Shown here one piece after another: positions 14,123 to 20,053 of a DNA stretch of 20,053 nucleotides. The DNA comes from Pseudomonadota bacterium (GTDB lineage Bacteria; Pseudomonadota; Alphaproteobacteria; Rhizobiales; Xanthobacteraceae): NCBI GenBank assembly GCA_023435725.1, contig JAEYRD010000022.1, forward strand, positions 1-20,053. Reading direction: 5' to 3'. Under the pieces are notes generated by a model that was not told the origin of the DNA, did no database searches, and worked only from the letters and a program-made list of their open reading frames with translations. Every line of letters begins with the position of its first letter. The stretch's first letter is position 1. The position numbers were made by a program, and so were the translations under genes.

Positions 14123-15022
14123 ATGCACTTCGGAATCAAGGTCCTGATAGCCGGCCTCATTTTCTGTCCGTTGCATCTTGCACCAGCTATCGGAGCCGAC
14201 GTCAAACAGGTAAGCGCCAATGGAACGCAACTCGCCTATGTCGAGGCCGGGCAAGGCGATCCCGTTGTTCTGGTGCATGGCGGACTTCAGGATTACCGTT
14301 TTTGGAACTCGCATATTCCCGTGTTCGCCAAGAGCTACCGGGTCATTGCCTATAGCCGGCAGAATCATTTTCCGAATGCAGCGAGCAAGGACGGTCTGCC
14401 TGATGGCGCGGCAGATGCGCATGGCGAGGATTTGGCTGCCATGCTGGACGGCCTCGGTATAAAGCGCGCGCACATTGTCGCCCACTCCTCGGGCGCACAT
14501 GCCGCGCTGTTCTTCGCCGCAAACCACCCGGACATGGTGCGAACGCTCGTCATCAACGAGCCTCCCGCTGCAGCGTTGCTCACTGGGGCGCCCGGCGGGG
14601 TTGATGTCTTGAAGGAATGGAGCGCGAGGTTTGCTCCCGCGCGGGAAGCATTTCAAAAGGACGATATCGATGCAGGGCTGCGGCTCTTTGCGGAGGCAGT
14701 TGGCGGACCCGGCACCTACGATCGGCGGTCCGAGAGCGAGCACAAGATGATGTCGGATAACGCGTTGTCGGCTGTTGCGGACGCAATAACGGCCCGACCG
14801 CGCCCGGTGTTCACCTGCGACATGGCGAGGCGAATTTCGGCGCCGACTCTCGTGACGAATGGCGAGCGCAGTCCGCAGTTCTTCCATCGCATCGTAGACG
14901 AACTCGTACGATGCCTGCCTCAGCGAACTCGGGTCGAAATTTCGGACTCATCTCACACCGTGCCAGGAGAAGCCCCTCAGGCCTACGATGAGGAGGTGCT
15001 TGCCTTCATCGCGAGCCACTAG
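14123..15022 (+). CDS. Secreted alpha/beta hydrolase
   Basis: The 299-residue protein starts at ATG 14123 behind CAGGAGG (14111-14117); an upstream in-frame TTG at 14066 has no ribosome site. Residues 1-24 are a signal peptide (IKVLIAGLIFCPLHLAPAIGA). The hydrolase fold shows the oxyanion motif HGG (52-54), the nucleophile elbow AHSSG (120-124, Ser122) and a catalytic His278 in SSHTVPG. The acid after strand 7 reads GERS instead of the usual G-x-x-D, so the acid may be Glu146 (VINEPP) or Glu248. The reaction is probably ester or lactone hydrolysis in the periplasm; the substrate is unknown. It lies 82 bp after the DUF1127 fusion on the same strand with no terminator between, so both probably share the promoter at 12943-12972. 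Confidence 0.88.
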   Translation: MHFGIKVLIAGLIFCPLHLAPAIGADVKQVSANGTQLAYVEAGQGDPVVLVHGGLQDYRFWNSHIPVFAKSYRVIAYSRQNHFPNAASKDGLPDGAADAHGEDLAAMLDGLGIKRAHIVAHSSGAHAALFFAANHPDMVRTLVINEPPAAALLTGAPGGVDVLKEWSARFAPAREAFQKDDIDAGLRLFAEAVGGPGTYDRRSESEHKMMSDNALSAVADAITARPRPVFTCDMARRISAPTLVTNGERSPQFFHRIVDELVRCLPQRTRVEISDSSHTVPGEAPQAYDEEVLAFIASH

Positions 15023-15198
15023 CAGCGTGCGCGCAGCATCCCAATTCATGAGCACATGGCCGAGGTTCTGCGCACCGGATTACCTCTGCCTTCGCGAAAC
15101 GTTAAGCATGTCGCGGCTTGGCGCGGCGCGAGCCGGTTGCAAAAACGTCTTGGACACTTTCGGAGCATTAGTCTCTGATCCATTGCCGCATTTTCCCG

Positions 15199-17802
15199 AT
15201 GCCGCCGGATCGAACGATGTCTGCCTCCGACTGCCCAGTGACCGAAATGCCGGACGTGCTGCGGGCCGTGCTCGAATGCGCCGACGACGGCGTCATCGTC
15301 GTCGACAGCGCGCATCGCATCACGCACTTCAATTCCAGTGCAGAGCGGATCTGGAAGCTGGCGCGCGCCGAGGTGCTCGGCGGCGACGCCGGGATGCTCA
15401 CGCTCAAATGCCTTCAGGCCGATCCTGTCGTGGACTTTCGCGAGGAGATCAACCTCGTGCGGCGCGACGGCAGCGGGATCAGGGCGCTCGTCTCGCTGTC
15501 GTCCGCGACCATCGAGGGGGCAACCCATCACATCGTGTTCGCGCGGGACGTCACCATCGAGGCCGAGCGCCGCGTCAGGATCGGGCTTCTCAACGCGGTA
15601 TCGGACCAGACCAACCGCGCCATCATCATCACCGACCTCGAGCAAACCATTCGCTACGTCAATTCGTCGTTCACGACGCTGTTCGGCTACACCAGCGCGG
15701 AAGCCGAGGGGCGCCACGCGGGGGAGCTCATCGCCGGGTGCCATACCGACCGCACGGCTGTTGCACAGCTCGTCCAGCGCCTGCTCGAAGGCGGCCGGCG
15801 CGGCGAGGTCGAAACGCTCGTCTACAACAAGGACGGCGAGGAGATCTGGGTCTCCGCCATGATCGACGCCTTCCGCGACAAGAAGGGCCGCGCCAGGCAC
15901 ATCTTCGCCCTGCTCGAGGACATCACCGAGACGCGGCAGTTGCGCTCGCTCCAGCAGCTCATCATGAGCGCGCTCGCCGACGAGATTGCGATCACCGAGA
16001 TCGCCGACCGGCTGTGCCGCCGCGTCGAGCAAATCGCGCCTGACGTCGTCTGCTCGCTGCTGCATATCGACTCCGCCGGATTGATCCATCCACTCGGCGG
16101 TCCCAGCCTGCCCCAGGATTACTCGCGTGCGCTGGATGGCCTGCCGATCGGCCCCGATGTCGGCTCCTGTGGCACCGCCGCCTTTTACGGCGAGCCGGTT
16201 CTGGCCACCGATATCGCGACCGATCCGCGCTGGCTGCCCTACAATACGCGGCCGCTCGAAGTCGGCCTTCGGGGCTGCTGGTCGACGCCGATCAAGGCCA
16301 AGGACGGTCGGGTCATCGCCACCTTCGCGTTCTATTTCCGCGAGCAGCGCGTGCCGAGCAACTGGCACCGGCGGATCGTCGAGGCCTGCGTCAATCTCGG
16401 TGCCTTCGCGATCGAGCGCAAGGAGGCGCGCGCCGAGATCGCGCGGCTCGCCTATCACGACATCCTCACCGGCCTGCCGAATCGCGCGCAGCTCCGGCAC
16501 CTGATCACTACCGCGATCGATGCCTGTCCGACCGGCAGCCATGTCGCGCTGGCCTTCCTCGACGTCGACCATTTCAAGGACGTCAACGACACGCTCGGTC
16601 ACGCTGCCGGCGACGAGGTCCTGATCCGGCTCGCACAGCGGCTGCGCGAGCATATCGGGCCCGAAGACATGCTTGGGCGGCTCGGCGGCGACGAATTCGT
16701 TATCCTGCTGCCGCAACGCAACGCCGAGAGCGCCGAGCGCGTCGCGGCCGGAATCATGGAGGCGCTCACCACGCCGCTGCGGCTCGGATCGAAGCTGATG
16801 CCGATGTCGGCCAGCATCGGCATCAGCCTCTATCCCGATCATGCCACCGACATCGACACCCTGATGCAGCAGGCTGACGCCGCCATGTACATGGCCAAGC
16901 AGGCGGGACGTTCGACCCATCGGCTGTTCAGCGCCGAGATGAACGGGCTCGCCGAGCAGCGGCTGGCGCTGATCGCCGCGCTCCGCCGCGCCATCGCCGA
17001 GGGCGCGCTGACCCTGAGCTACCAGCCGCAGATCCGCAGCTGCGACGGCGCGATCCACGGCGTCGAGGCGCTGGCGCGCTGGCACGATGCAGTGCTCGGC
17101 GACGTCTCGCCGGCAAAGTTCATCCCGCTCGCCGAGGAGTGCGGCCTGATCGAGCAGATCGGCCTGTGGTCGGTGCGTGAGGCCTGCCGGCAGATGGCGA
17201 GCTGGCGCCGCGCCGGGCTCGACATTCCCAGCGTGTCGGTGAACCTGTCGCCGATCAATTTCCGCAACGTCACGCTGGCCGCGCGGCTCAAGGACGTTCT
17301 CGTCGAATACGAGCTGCCGCCGGATGCGCTGATGCTGGAGATCACCGAAGGCACGTTCATGCAGGACGGCGCAGCCGCGCTGGAGACCATGCATGCGATC
17401 CGCGCGCTCGGCATCGGGTTGTCCGTGGACGATTTCGGCACGGGCTATTCGAGCCTCAGCCGGCTCGCGCATCTGCCGATCCGCGAGCTGAAGATCGACC
17501 GCAGTTTCATGCGCGATATCGAGCGCGACGCGAGCGCACTCGCGATCGCCACCGCCGTGGTGCGCGTCGGGCAGGGCCTCGGCATGACTGTCGTCGCCGA
17601 AGGCGTCGAGACCGAGGGGCAGTGCAAGATGCTGGCCGAGCTCGGCTGCGACGTCGTGCAGGGCTTCCTCTATGCACCCGCGCTTGCCCCGGTCGCGTTC
17701 GAGCGCTGGTTGATCGAGCACTGCGCCGAGCAGGCGCAGGCGATGCTCGGCCGCCTCGAGGTTGAGCTGGCCGGTGGCGACGCGGTGAAACGGTTGGCTT
17801 AG
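15199..17802 (+). CDS. PAS-PAS-GAF-GGDEF-EAL cyclic-di-GMP regulator, DosP-like architecture
   Basis: This 867-residue soluble protein has PAS1 (about 20-120), PAS2 (128-245), GAF (255-408, with GSCGTAAFYGEPVLATDIA), GGDEF (412-578) and EAL (585-840). Order and many segments match E. coli DosP, for example GIEALARWHDP-like GVEALARWHD and LSVDDFGTGYSSLSRL. In DosP PAS1 binds haem through a His in AHPEYIRHN; the aligned stretch here (residues 66-90) has no His, so it should not bind haem that way. GGDEF is intact at 496-500 (it is degenerate in DosP), but the inhibitory RxxD site reads GPED. EAL motifs (E623-L625, VNLSP, EITEG, DDFGTGYSS, AEGVET) are complete, so phosphodiesterase activity is likely. 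The start is uncertain: ATGs at 15199, 15217 and 15247 all lack a clear ribosome site. Confidence 0.92.
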   Translation: MPPDRTMSASDCPVTEMPDVLRAVLECADDGVIVVDSAHRITHFNSSAERIWKLARAEVLGGDAGMLTLKCLQADPVVDFREEINLVRRDGSGIRALVSLSSATIEGATHHIVFARDVTIEAERRVRIGLLNAVSDQTNRAIIITDLEQTIRYVNSSFTTLFGYTSAEAEGRHAGELIAGCHTDRTAVAQLVQRLLEGGRRGEVETLVYNKDGEEIWVSAMIDAFRDKKGRARHIFALLEDITETRQLRSLQQLIMSALADEIAITEIADRLCRRVEQIAPDVVCSLLHIDSAGLIHPLGGPSLPQDYSRALDGLPIGPDVGSCGTAAFYGEPVLATDIATDPRWLPYNTRPLEVGLRGCWSTPIKAKDGRVIATFAFYFREQRVPSNWHRRIVEACVNLGAFAIERKEARAEIARLAYHDILTGLPNRAQLRHLITTAIDACPTGSHVALAFLDVDHFKDVNDTLGHAAGDEVLIRLAQRLREHIGPEDMLGRLGGDEFVILLPQRNAESAERVAAGIMEALTTPLRLGSKLMPMSASIGISLYPDHATDIDTLMQQADAAMYMAKQAGRSTHRLFSAEMNGLAEQRLALIAALRRAIAEGALTLSYQPQIRSCDGAIHGVEALARWHDAVLGDVSPAKFIPLAEECGLIEQIGLWSVREACRQMASWRRAGLDIPSVSVNLSPINFRNVTLAARLKDVLVEYELPPDALMLEITEGTFMQDGAAALETMHAIRALGIGLSVDDFGTGYSSLSRLAHLPIRELKIDRSFMRDIERDASALAIATAVVRVGQGLGMTVVAEGVETEGQCKMLAELGCDVVQGFLYAPALAPVAFERWLIEHCAEQAQAMLGRLEVELAGGDAVKRLA

Positions 17803-17844
17803 GCTCTCACTCCGAATCTGATCGGCTCAAAGGCGCGTATCATG

Positions 17845-17870
17845 CCAGCCCATTGCCGAGCGGCGGCTGG
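17845..17870. terminator. Possible hairpin between convergent genes
   Basis: CCAGCC (17845-17850) and GGCTGG (17865-17870) form a 6-bp stem with a 14-nt loop in the short spacer between convergent genes. There is no T run, so this is weak evidence for a terminator. Confidence 0.25.
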
Positions 17871-17910
17871 GCCGTGCCAAGTCCGCCACCGCCGCAGGCT
17901 TCCATTCGTC

Positions 17911-18090
17911 TCAGTCGGTCTTGCGCTGGCGCCGCTCCAACCGCTGCCGTTGCGCCTTCGAGCGTGCGATCTCCTCCTTGAGCGCCTCCATTTCCGCGTC
18001 GCGCCGCTCGTCCTTTGATTCCGGTGCAGCCTCCGCATCGCGGAGCTTGTTGAGCGCCTTCTCTACGGAAAGCTTCGTGGTGTCAGCCAT
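17911..18090 (-). CDS. Small charged helical protein of unknown function, 59 residues
   Basis: An ATG at 18090-18088, preceded on the minus strand by AAGGGAGAAGG at good distance, opens a 59-codon frame ending in TGA at 17913-17911. The protein begins MADTTKLSVEKALNKLRDAE and ends QRQRLERRQRKTD. It has no signal or membrane segment and is rich in Glu, Lys and Arg with leucines and alanines spaced as in a helix or coiled coil. I do not recognise a named family. It is convergent with the PAS-GGDEF-EAL gene and divergent from the GlsB/YeaQ gene, so the FNR-type box at 18178-18191 lies about 94 bp from its start as well. Clean start, ribosome site and codon use support a real gene. Confidence 0.72.
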   Translation of the reverse strand: MADTTKLSVEKALNKLRDAEAAPESKDERRDAEMEALKEEIARSKAQRQRLERRQRKTD

Positions 18091-18140
18091 GCCGCCTTCT
18101 CCCTTGCATGAGACGTCGATGCGGACGCTGCTACTTCCTC

Positions 18141-18155
18141 ACATCTGTTAGATGT
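18141..18155. promoter_or_regulatory. Short inverted repeat ACATCT-GTT-AGATGT
   Basis: Perfect 6-bp arms (18141-18146 and 18150-18155) lie in the divergent spacer between the 59-residue gene and the GlsB/YeaQ gene. It may be an operator or a small leader hairpin of the minus-strand gene; function is not known. Confidence 0.3.
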
Positions 18156-18177
18156 CGGTTTGGCCGCCGCCGGGCCA

Positions 18178-18191
18178 TTGATCTAAATCAA
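18178..18191. promoter_or_regulatory. Perfect FNR/FixK-type box TTGAT-N4-ATCAA
   Basis: TTGATCTAAATCAA is an exact match to the Crp/Fnr-family consensus used by FNR and FixK proteins for low-oxygen control. It sits 97 bp before the GlsB/YeaQ ATG and 88 bp before the divergent small gene. A -10-like TATGGT at 18230-18235 would place the box centre near -58 to -62 for the plus-strand gene, a workable activator position. Actual control is inference. Confidence 0.7.
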
Positions 18192-18197
18192 CATCGG

Positions 18198-18215
18198 CCA
18201 GACGAGATCGTCTGG
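18198..18215. promoter_or_regulatory. 18-bp palindrome CCAGACGA-GA-TCGTCTGG
   Basis: Perfect 8-bp arms (18198-18205 and 18208-18215) with a 2-bp centre lie six bases downstream of the FNR-type box, between it and the expected plus-strand promoter. This geometry fits a dimeric repressor site better than an RNA hairpin, since the loop would be too small. Confidence 0.45.
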
Positions 18216-18287
18216 TTGATTTTCACCTCTATGGTCACGCGTTCTTTCAGCCGTCGCTACGCAAATCAACCGAATGGAGCGATGAAA

Positions 18288-18551
18288 ATGGGTATCCTTT
18301 GGACGATCATTATTGGATTTATCGTTGGCGTGATCGCGAGGTTCATCATGCCCGGCGACAAATCCGAGCCCAAGGGGTTCATTTTGACGACAGTTTTGGG
18401 AATTGTCGGTGCGTTCGTTGCGACTTATCTCGGCCAGGCCGTGGGATGGTATCGGTTCGGCGAAGGTGCAGGCTTCATTGGGAGCATCGTCGGAGCGGTC
18501 ATCCTCCTCTTCCTGTATGGCATGATCGTGGGTCGCCAGGGGCGCGCCTGA
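18288..18551 (+). CDS. GlsB/YeaQ/YmgE family stress-response membrane protein
   Basis: This 87-residue protein has three hydrophobic segments (MGILWTIIIGFIVGVIARFI, then FILTTVLGIVGAFVATYLG, then GFIGSIVGAVILLFLYGMIV) and the family's GDKSEPKG loop after the first. The start is set at ATG 18288 because GGAG (18276-18279) is eight bases upstream, while the ATG at 18282 is only two bases away; family members also begin MGI/MGL. Such proteins (also called transglycosylase-associated) are small inner-membrane proteins induced by stress, with no known enzymatic activity. A perfect FNR/FixK-type box and an 18-bp palindrome upstream suggest induction under low oxygen with a second layer of control. 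Confidence 0.9.
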   Translation: MGILWTIIIGFIVGVIARFIMPGDKSEPKGFILTTVLGIVGAFVATYLGQAVGWYRFGEGAGFIGSIVGAVILLFLYGMIVGRQGRA

Positions 18552-18669
18552 AGCTGTCCGCCGGTCTCCGGATCGGAGGTCACGACTTAGAGGTCGACAT
18601 CTCGAAAAGGCCAGATCATTATCCCGGCAGACGTCGCGGCAAACAGCGACGCTACAGGGAGAAACTAAC

Positions 18670-19884
18670 ATGCGTTGTTGCATCGCGGTGGCGGTCGTCG
18701 CCGCCCTCGGTATTTTTTCAACTTCGGCGTCTCTGGCCGCCGACAAGAAGTACGATCCCGGCGCCAGCGATACCGAAATCAAGATCGGACAGACGATGCC
18801 CTATAGCGGTCCTGCGTCTGGGTACGGCACGCAGGGCAGGACTGAGGCCGCCTATTGGCGGATGATCAACAGCCAGGGCGGAATCAACGGCCGGAAAATA
18901 ACGTTCCTGAGCATGGACGACGGCTACAGCCCGCCGAAGACGGTGGAGCAGACGCGCAAGCTCGTGGAGCAGGACGAGATTCTTGCCAACATCGGATCCT
19001 TGGGCACGCCGACGAACTCTTCCATTCAGAAATATCTGAACAGCAAGAGAATTCCCCACATCCTGATCTCCACCGGCGCCTCGAAGTGGAACGATGCCAA
19101 GAACTTTCCCTGGACGACGCCTTTCTATCCGCCCTATGCGCAGGAAGCGAAGATCTACGGTAAGTACATCCTCAAGGAGCTCCCCAACGCGAAGATCGGC
19201 GTGATTTATCAGAACGACGATTTCGGCAAGGACTATCTGAAGGGCTTCAAGGAGGCGCTTGGCGAAAAGGCCGACCTCATCGTGAAGGAGCTCAGTTATG
19301 AGGTGACCGATCCCACGATCGATTCCCAGATCGTCAACCTGAAGACGGCGGGTGCCGACGTCCTGCTCACAATCACGACGCCGAAATTCGGGGCCCAGGC
19401 GATCCGCAAGGTGACCGATCTCGCCTGGAAGCCGACGCATTTCATCGTGTCGGTCTCCAGTTCGATCGGCGGCGTGCTCGAGCCTGCCGGACTGGAAGCC
19501 TCTACCGGCCTCATCACGGCCCTGGCGACCAAGGTCGTCGGCGACCCCGCATGGGATTCCGATCAAGGCGTGCAGGACTATCTGGCGTTCATGAAGCAGT
19601 GGTATCCCGAAGGAAATCCGATCGATGGCAGCAACCAGATCGGTTACACCTCCGCGCAGTTCACTGCCATCATCCTGAAGAACTGCGGTGACGAGTTGAC
19701 GCGCGAGAACGTGCTGAAACAGGCCACGAACCTGAGCAAGGTATCGTTGCCGTTGTTTCTTCCCGGAATCACGGTGTCCGTGACGCCGACGGACTATTCG
19801 ACCTTCGACACGTTCAAGCTCGCGAAGTTCGACGGCAAGACGTGGAAGTTCTTCGGAGAAAACCTCAGCACCGCATCGCGCTGA
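18670..19884 (+). CDS. ABC-type branched-chain amino acid (LivK-like) substrate-binding protein, orphan
   Basis: The 404-residue protein has a Sec signal peptide (CIAVAVVAALGIFSTSASLA, residues 4-23) and a LivK-class type-1 periplasmic-binding fold. Visible features are SDTEIKIGQTMPYSGPAS, INSQGGINGRKITFLSMDDG, YSPPKTVEQTRKLVEQDEIL, IGVIYQNDDFGKDYLKG and YTSAQFTAIILKNCG. This long form is abundant in Bradyrhizobium-like genomes and may bind aromatic or amino-acid-like ligands, but the sequence does not say which. Ribosome site AGGGAGA lies about nine bases before the ATG. No permease or ATPase gene is nearby. The 118-bp gap after the GlsB/YeaQ gene has no clear terminator, so read-through from the FNR-type promoter is possible. 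Confidence 0.93.
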   Translation: MRCCIAVAVVAALGIFSTSASLAADKKYDPGASDTEIKIGQTMPYSGPASGYGTQGRTEAAYWRMINSQGGINGRKITFLSMDDGYSPPKTVEQTRKLVEQDEILANIGSLGTPTNSSIQKYLNSKRIPHILISTGASKWNDAKNFPWTTPFYPPYAQEAKIYGKYILKELPNAKIGVIYQNDDFGKDYLKGFKEALGEKADLIVKELSYEVTDPTIDSQIVNLKTAGADVLLTITTPKFGAQAIRKVTDLAWKPTHFIVSVSSSIGGVLEPAGLEASTGLITALATKVVGDPAWDSDQGVQDYLAFMKQWYPEGNPIDGSNQIGYTSAQFTAIILKNCGDELTRENVLKQATNLSKVSLPLFLPGITVSVTPTDYSTFDTFKLAKFDGKTWKFFGENLSTASR

Positions 19885-19912
19885 AGACAGGTGTCAGGTG
19901 GTTCGCACCCAG

Positions 19913-19938
19913 GGGACGCAGCGATCTAGCTGCGTCCC
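19913..19938. terminator. Hairpin terminator between convergent genes
   Basis: A perfect 10-bp stem, GGGACGCAGC (19913-19922) with GCTGCGTCCC (19929-19938), closes the loop GATCTA 28 bp after the binding-protein stop. The sequence after it on the plus strand is AT-rich (AATATTTCTT from 19948) but has no direct T run. Since it lies between convergent genes it may serve both. Confidence 0.65.
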
Positions 19939-19957
19939 GACGGATCAATATTTCTTG

Positions 19958-20053
19958 CTAGGGCGGCGCCCCTCGCATGGACCAGAGGATAGCGTTCGTC
20001 AGGGTTCGCTGGTAGCGAGCGTTCTGCCAAACTGCCGGCTCGTGGCCTAGCGC
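19958..20053 (-). CDS. ThuA-like domain protein, C-terminal end only
   Basis: A minus-strand frame enters from the window edge and ends with TAG at 19960-19958, giving the last 31 residues: ALGHEPAVWQNARYQRTLTN, then AILWSMRGAPP. The pattern of a LGH turn, a Trp/Phe-Gln-Asn stretch, a basic-rich helix and NAILW near the end matches the C-terminus of ThuA-like proteins (trehalose-utilisation-type, a glutamine-amidotransferase-like fold). Only the end is visible, so catalytic residues, length and neighbours cannot be judged. Such proteins are usually linked to sugar catabolism. The family call rests on a short stretch and on memory of the family. Confidence 0.65.
   Translation of the reverse strand, partial: ALGHEPAVWQNARYQRTLTNAILWSMRGAPP

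Noticed and set aside
15114..15135. CGGCT...AGCCG hairpin after the hydrolase gene
   Set aside because: The stem has only five pairs and no T run follows, so it is not supported as a terminator.
15046..17721. 891-codon open frame on the minus strand opposite the PAS-GGDEF-EAL gene
   Set aside because: It is the mirror of conserved PAS, GAF, GGDEF and EAL domains and has no plausible protein features of its own.
1..20053. CRISPR arrays, tRNA or rRNA genes, insertion sequences, attachment sites
   Set aside because: No regularly spaced repeats, cloverleaf-type sequences, transposase motifs or long direct repeats were noticed on reading both strands.

Overview
The window looks like chromosomal DNA of a free-living or symbiotic alphaproteobacterium, most likely Bradyrhizobium or a close relative. 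The basis is high GC with strong G/C third positions, many orphan LivK-type binding proteins, a Tat-exported TRAP binding protein, paired GGDEF-EAL regulators and a perfect FNR/FixK-type box. The species assignment is inference; no rRNA or tRNA gene was seen to anchor it.

Layout. 1-428 (-): truncated secreted caspase-like protein. 575-1495 (-) and 1589-2032 (+): a LysR regulator divergent from a DoxX membrane protein, with interlocked promoters between them. 2055-2093: a strong terminator. 2389-6271 (+): a compact catabolic/uptake unit made of a TRAP binding protein, a fused DctQM permease and a D-2-hydroxyacid dehydrogenase. 6268-7434 (-): a LivK-type binding protein that meets the dehydrogenase tail to tail and is divergent from a membrane CHASE-GGDEF-EAL protein (7710-10139). 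The 275 bp between these two genes is rich in inverted repeats. 10228-11526 (+): an MFS transporter.

11.65-15.02 kb is a distinct module. A YtrA-type GntR repressor and a slipin (-) lie divergent from an unusual DUF1127-secreted-protein fusion and a secreted alpha/beta hydrolase (+). A 49-bp control region (12932-12980) holds two opposed sigma70-like promoters and one inverted repeat that overlaps both, and the GntR gene looks leaderless. Single sequence lines counted by hand here (43-55 % GC) are lower than in the TRAP permease (67 %), which hints at a separate origin.

15.2-17.8 kb encodes a soluble PAS-PAS-GAF-GGDEF-EAL protein shaped like the E. coli oxygen sensor DosP but lacking its haem-ligating histidine. 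It is followed by a 59-residue charged protein (-), a GlsB/YeaQ-type stress membrane protein (+) downstream of a perfect FNR/FixK-type box, a second orphan LivK-type binding protein (+), a terminator, and the 3' end of a ThuA-like gene (-) at the window edge.

The common themes are nutrient sensing and uptake (three periplasmic binding proteins), c-di-GMP turnover (two dual-domain proteins) and envelope or stress response. No CRISPR array, insertion sequence, phage gene or recognisable defence operon was found. The most unusual parts are the GntR/slipin/DUF1127-fusion module and the dyad-rich spacer between the binding protein and the CHASE-GGDEF-EAL gene.
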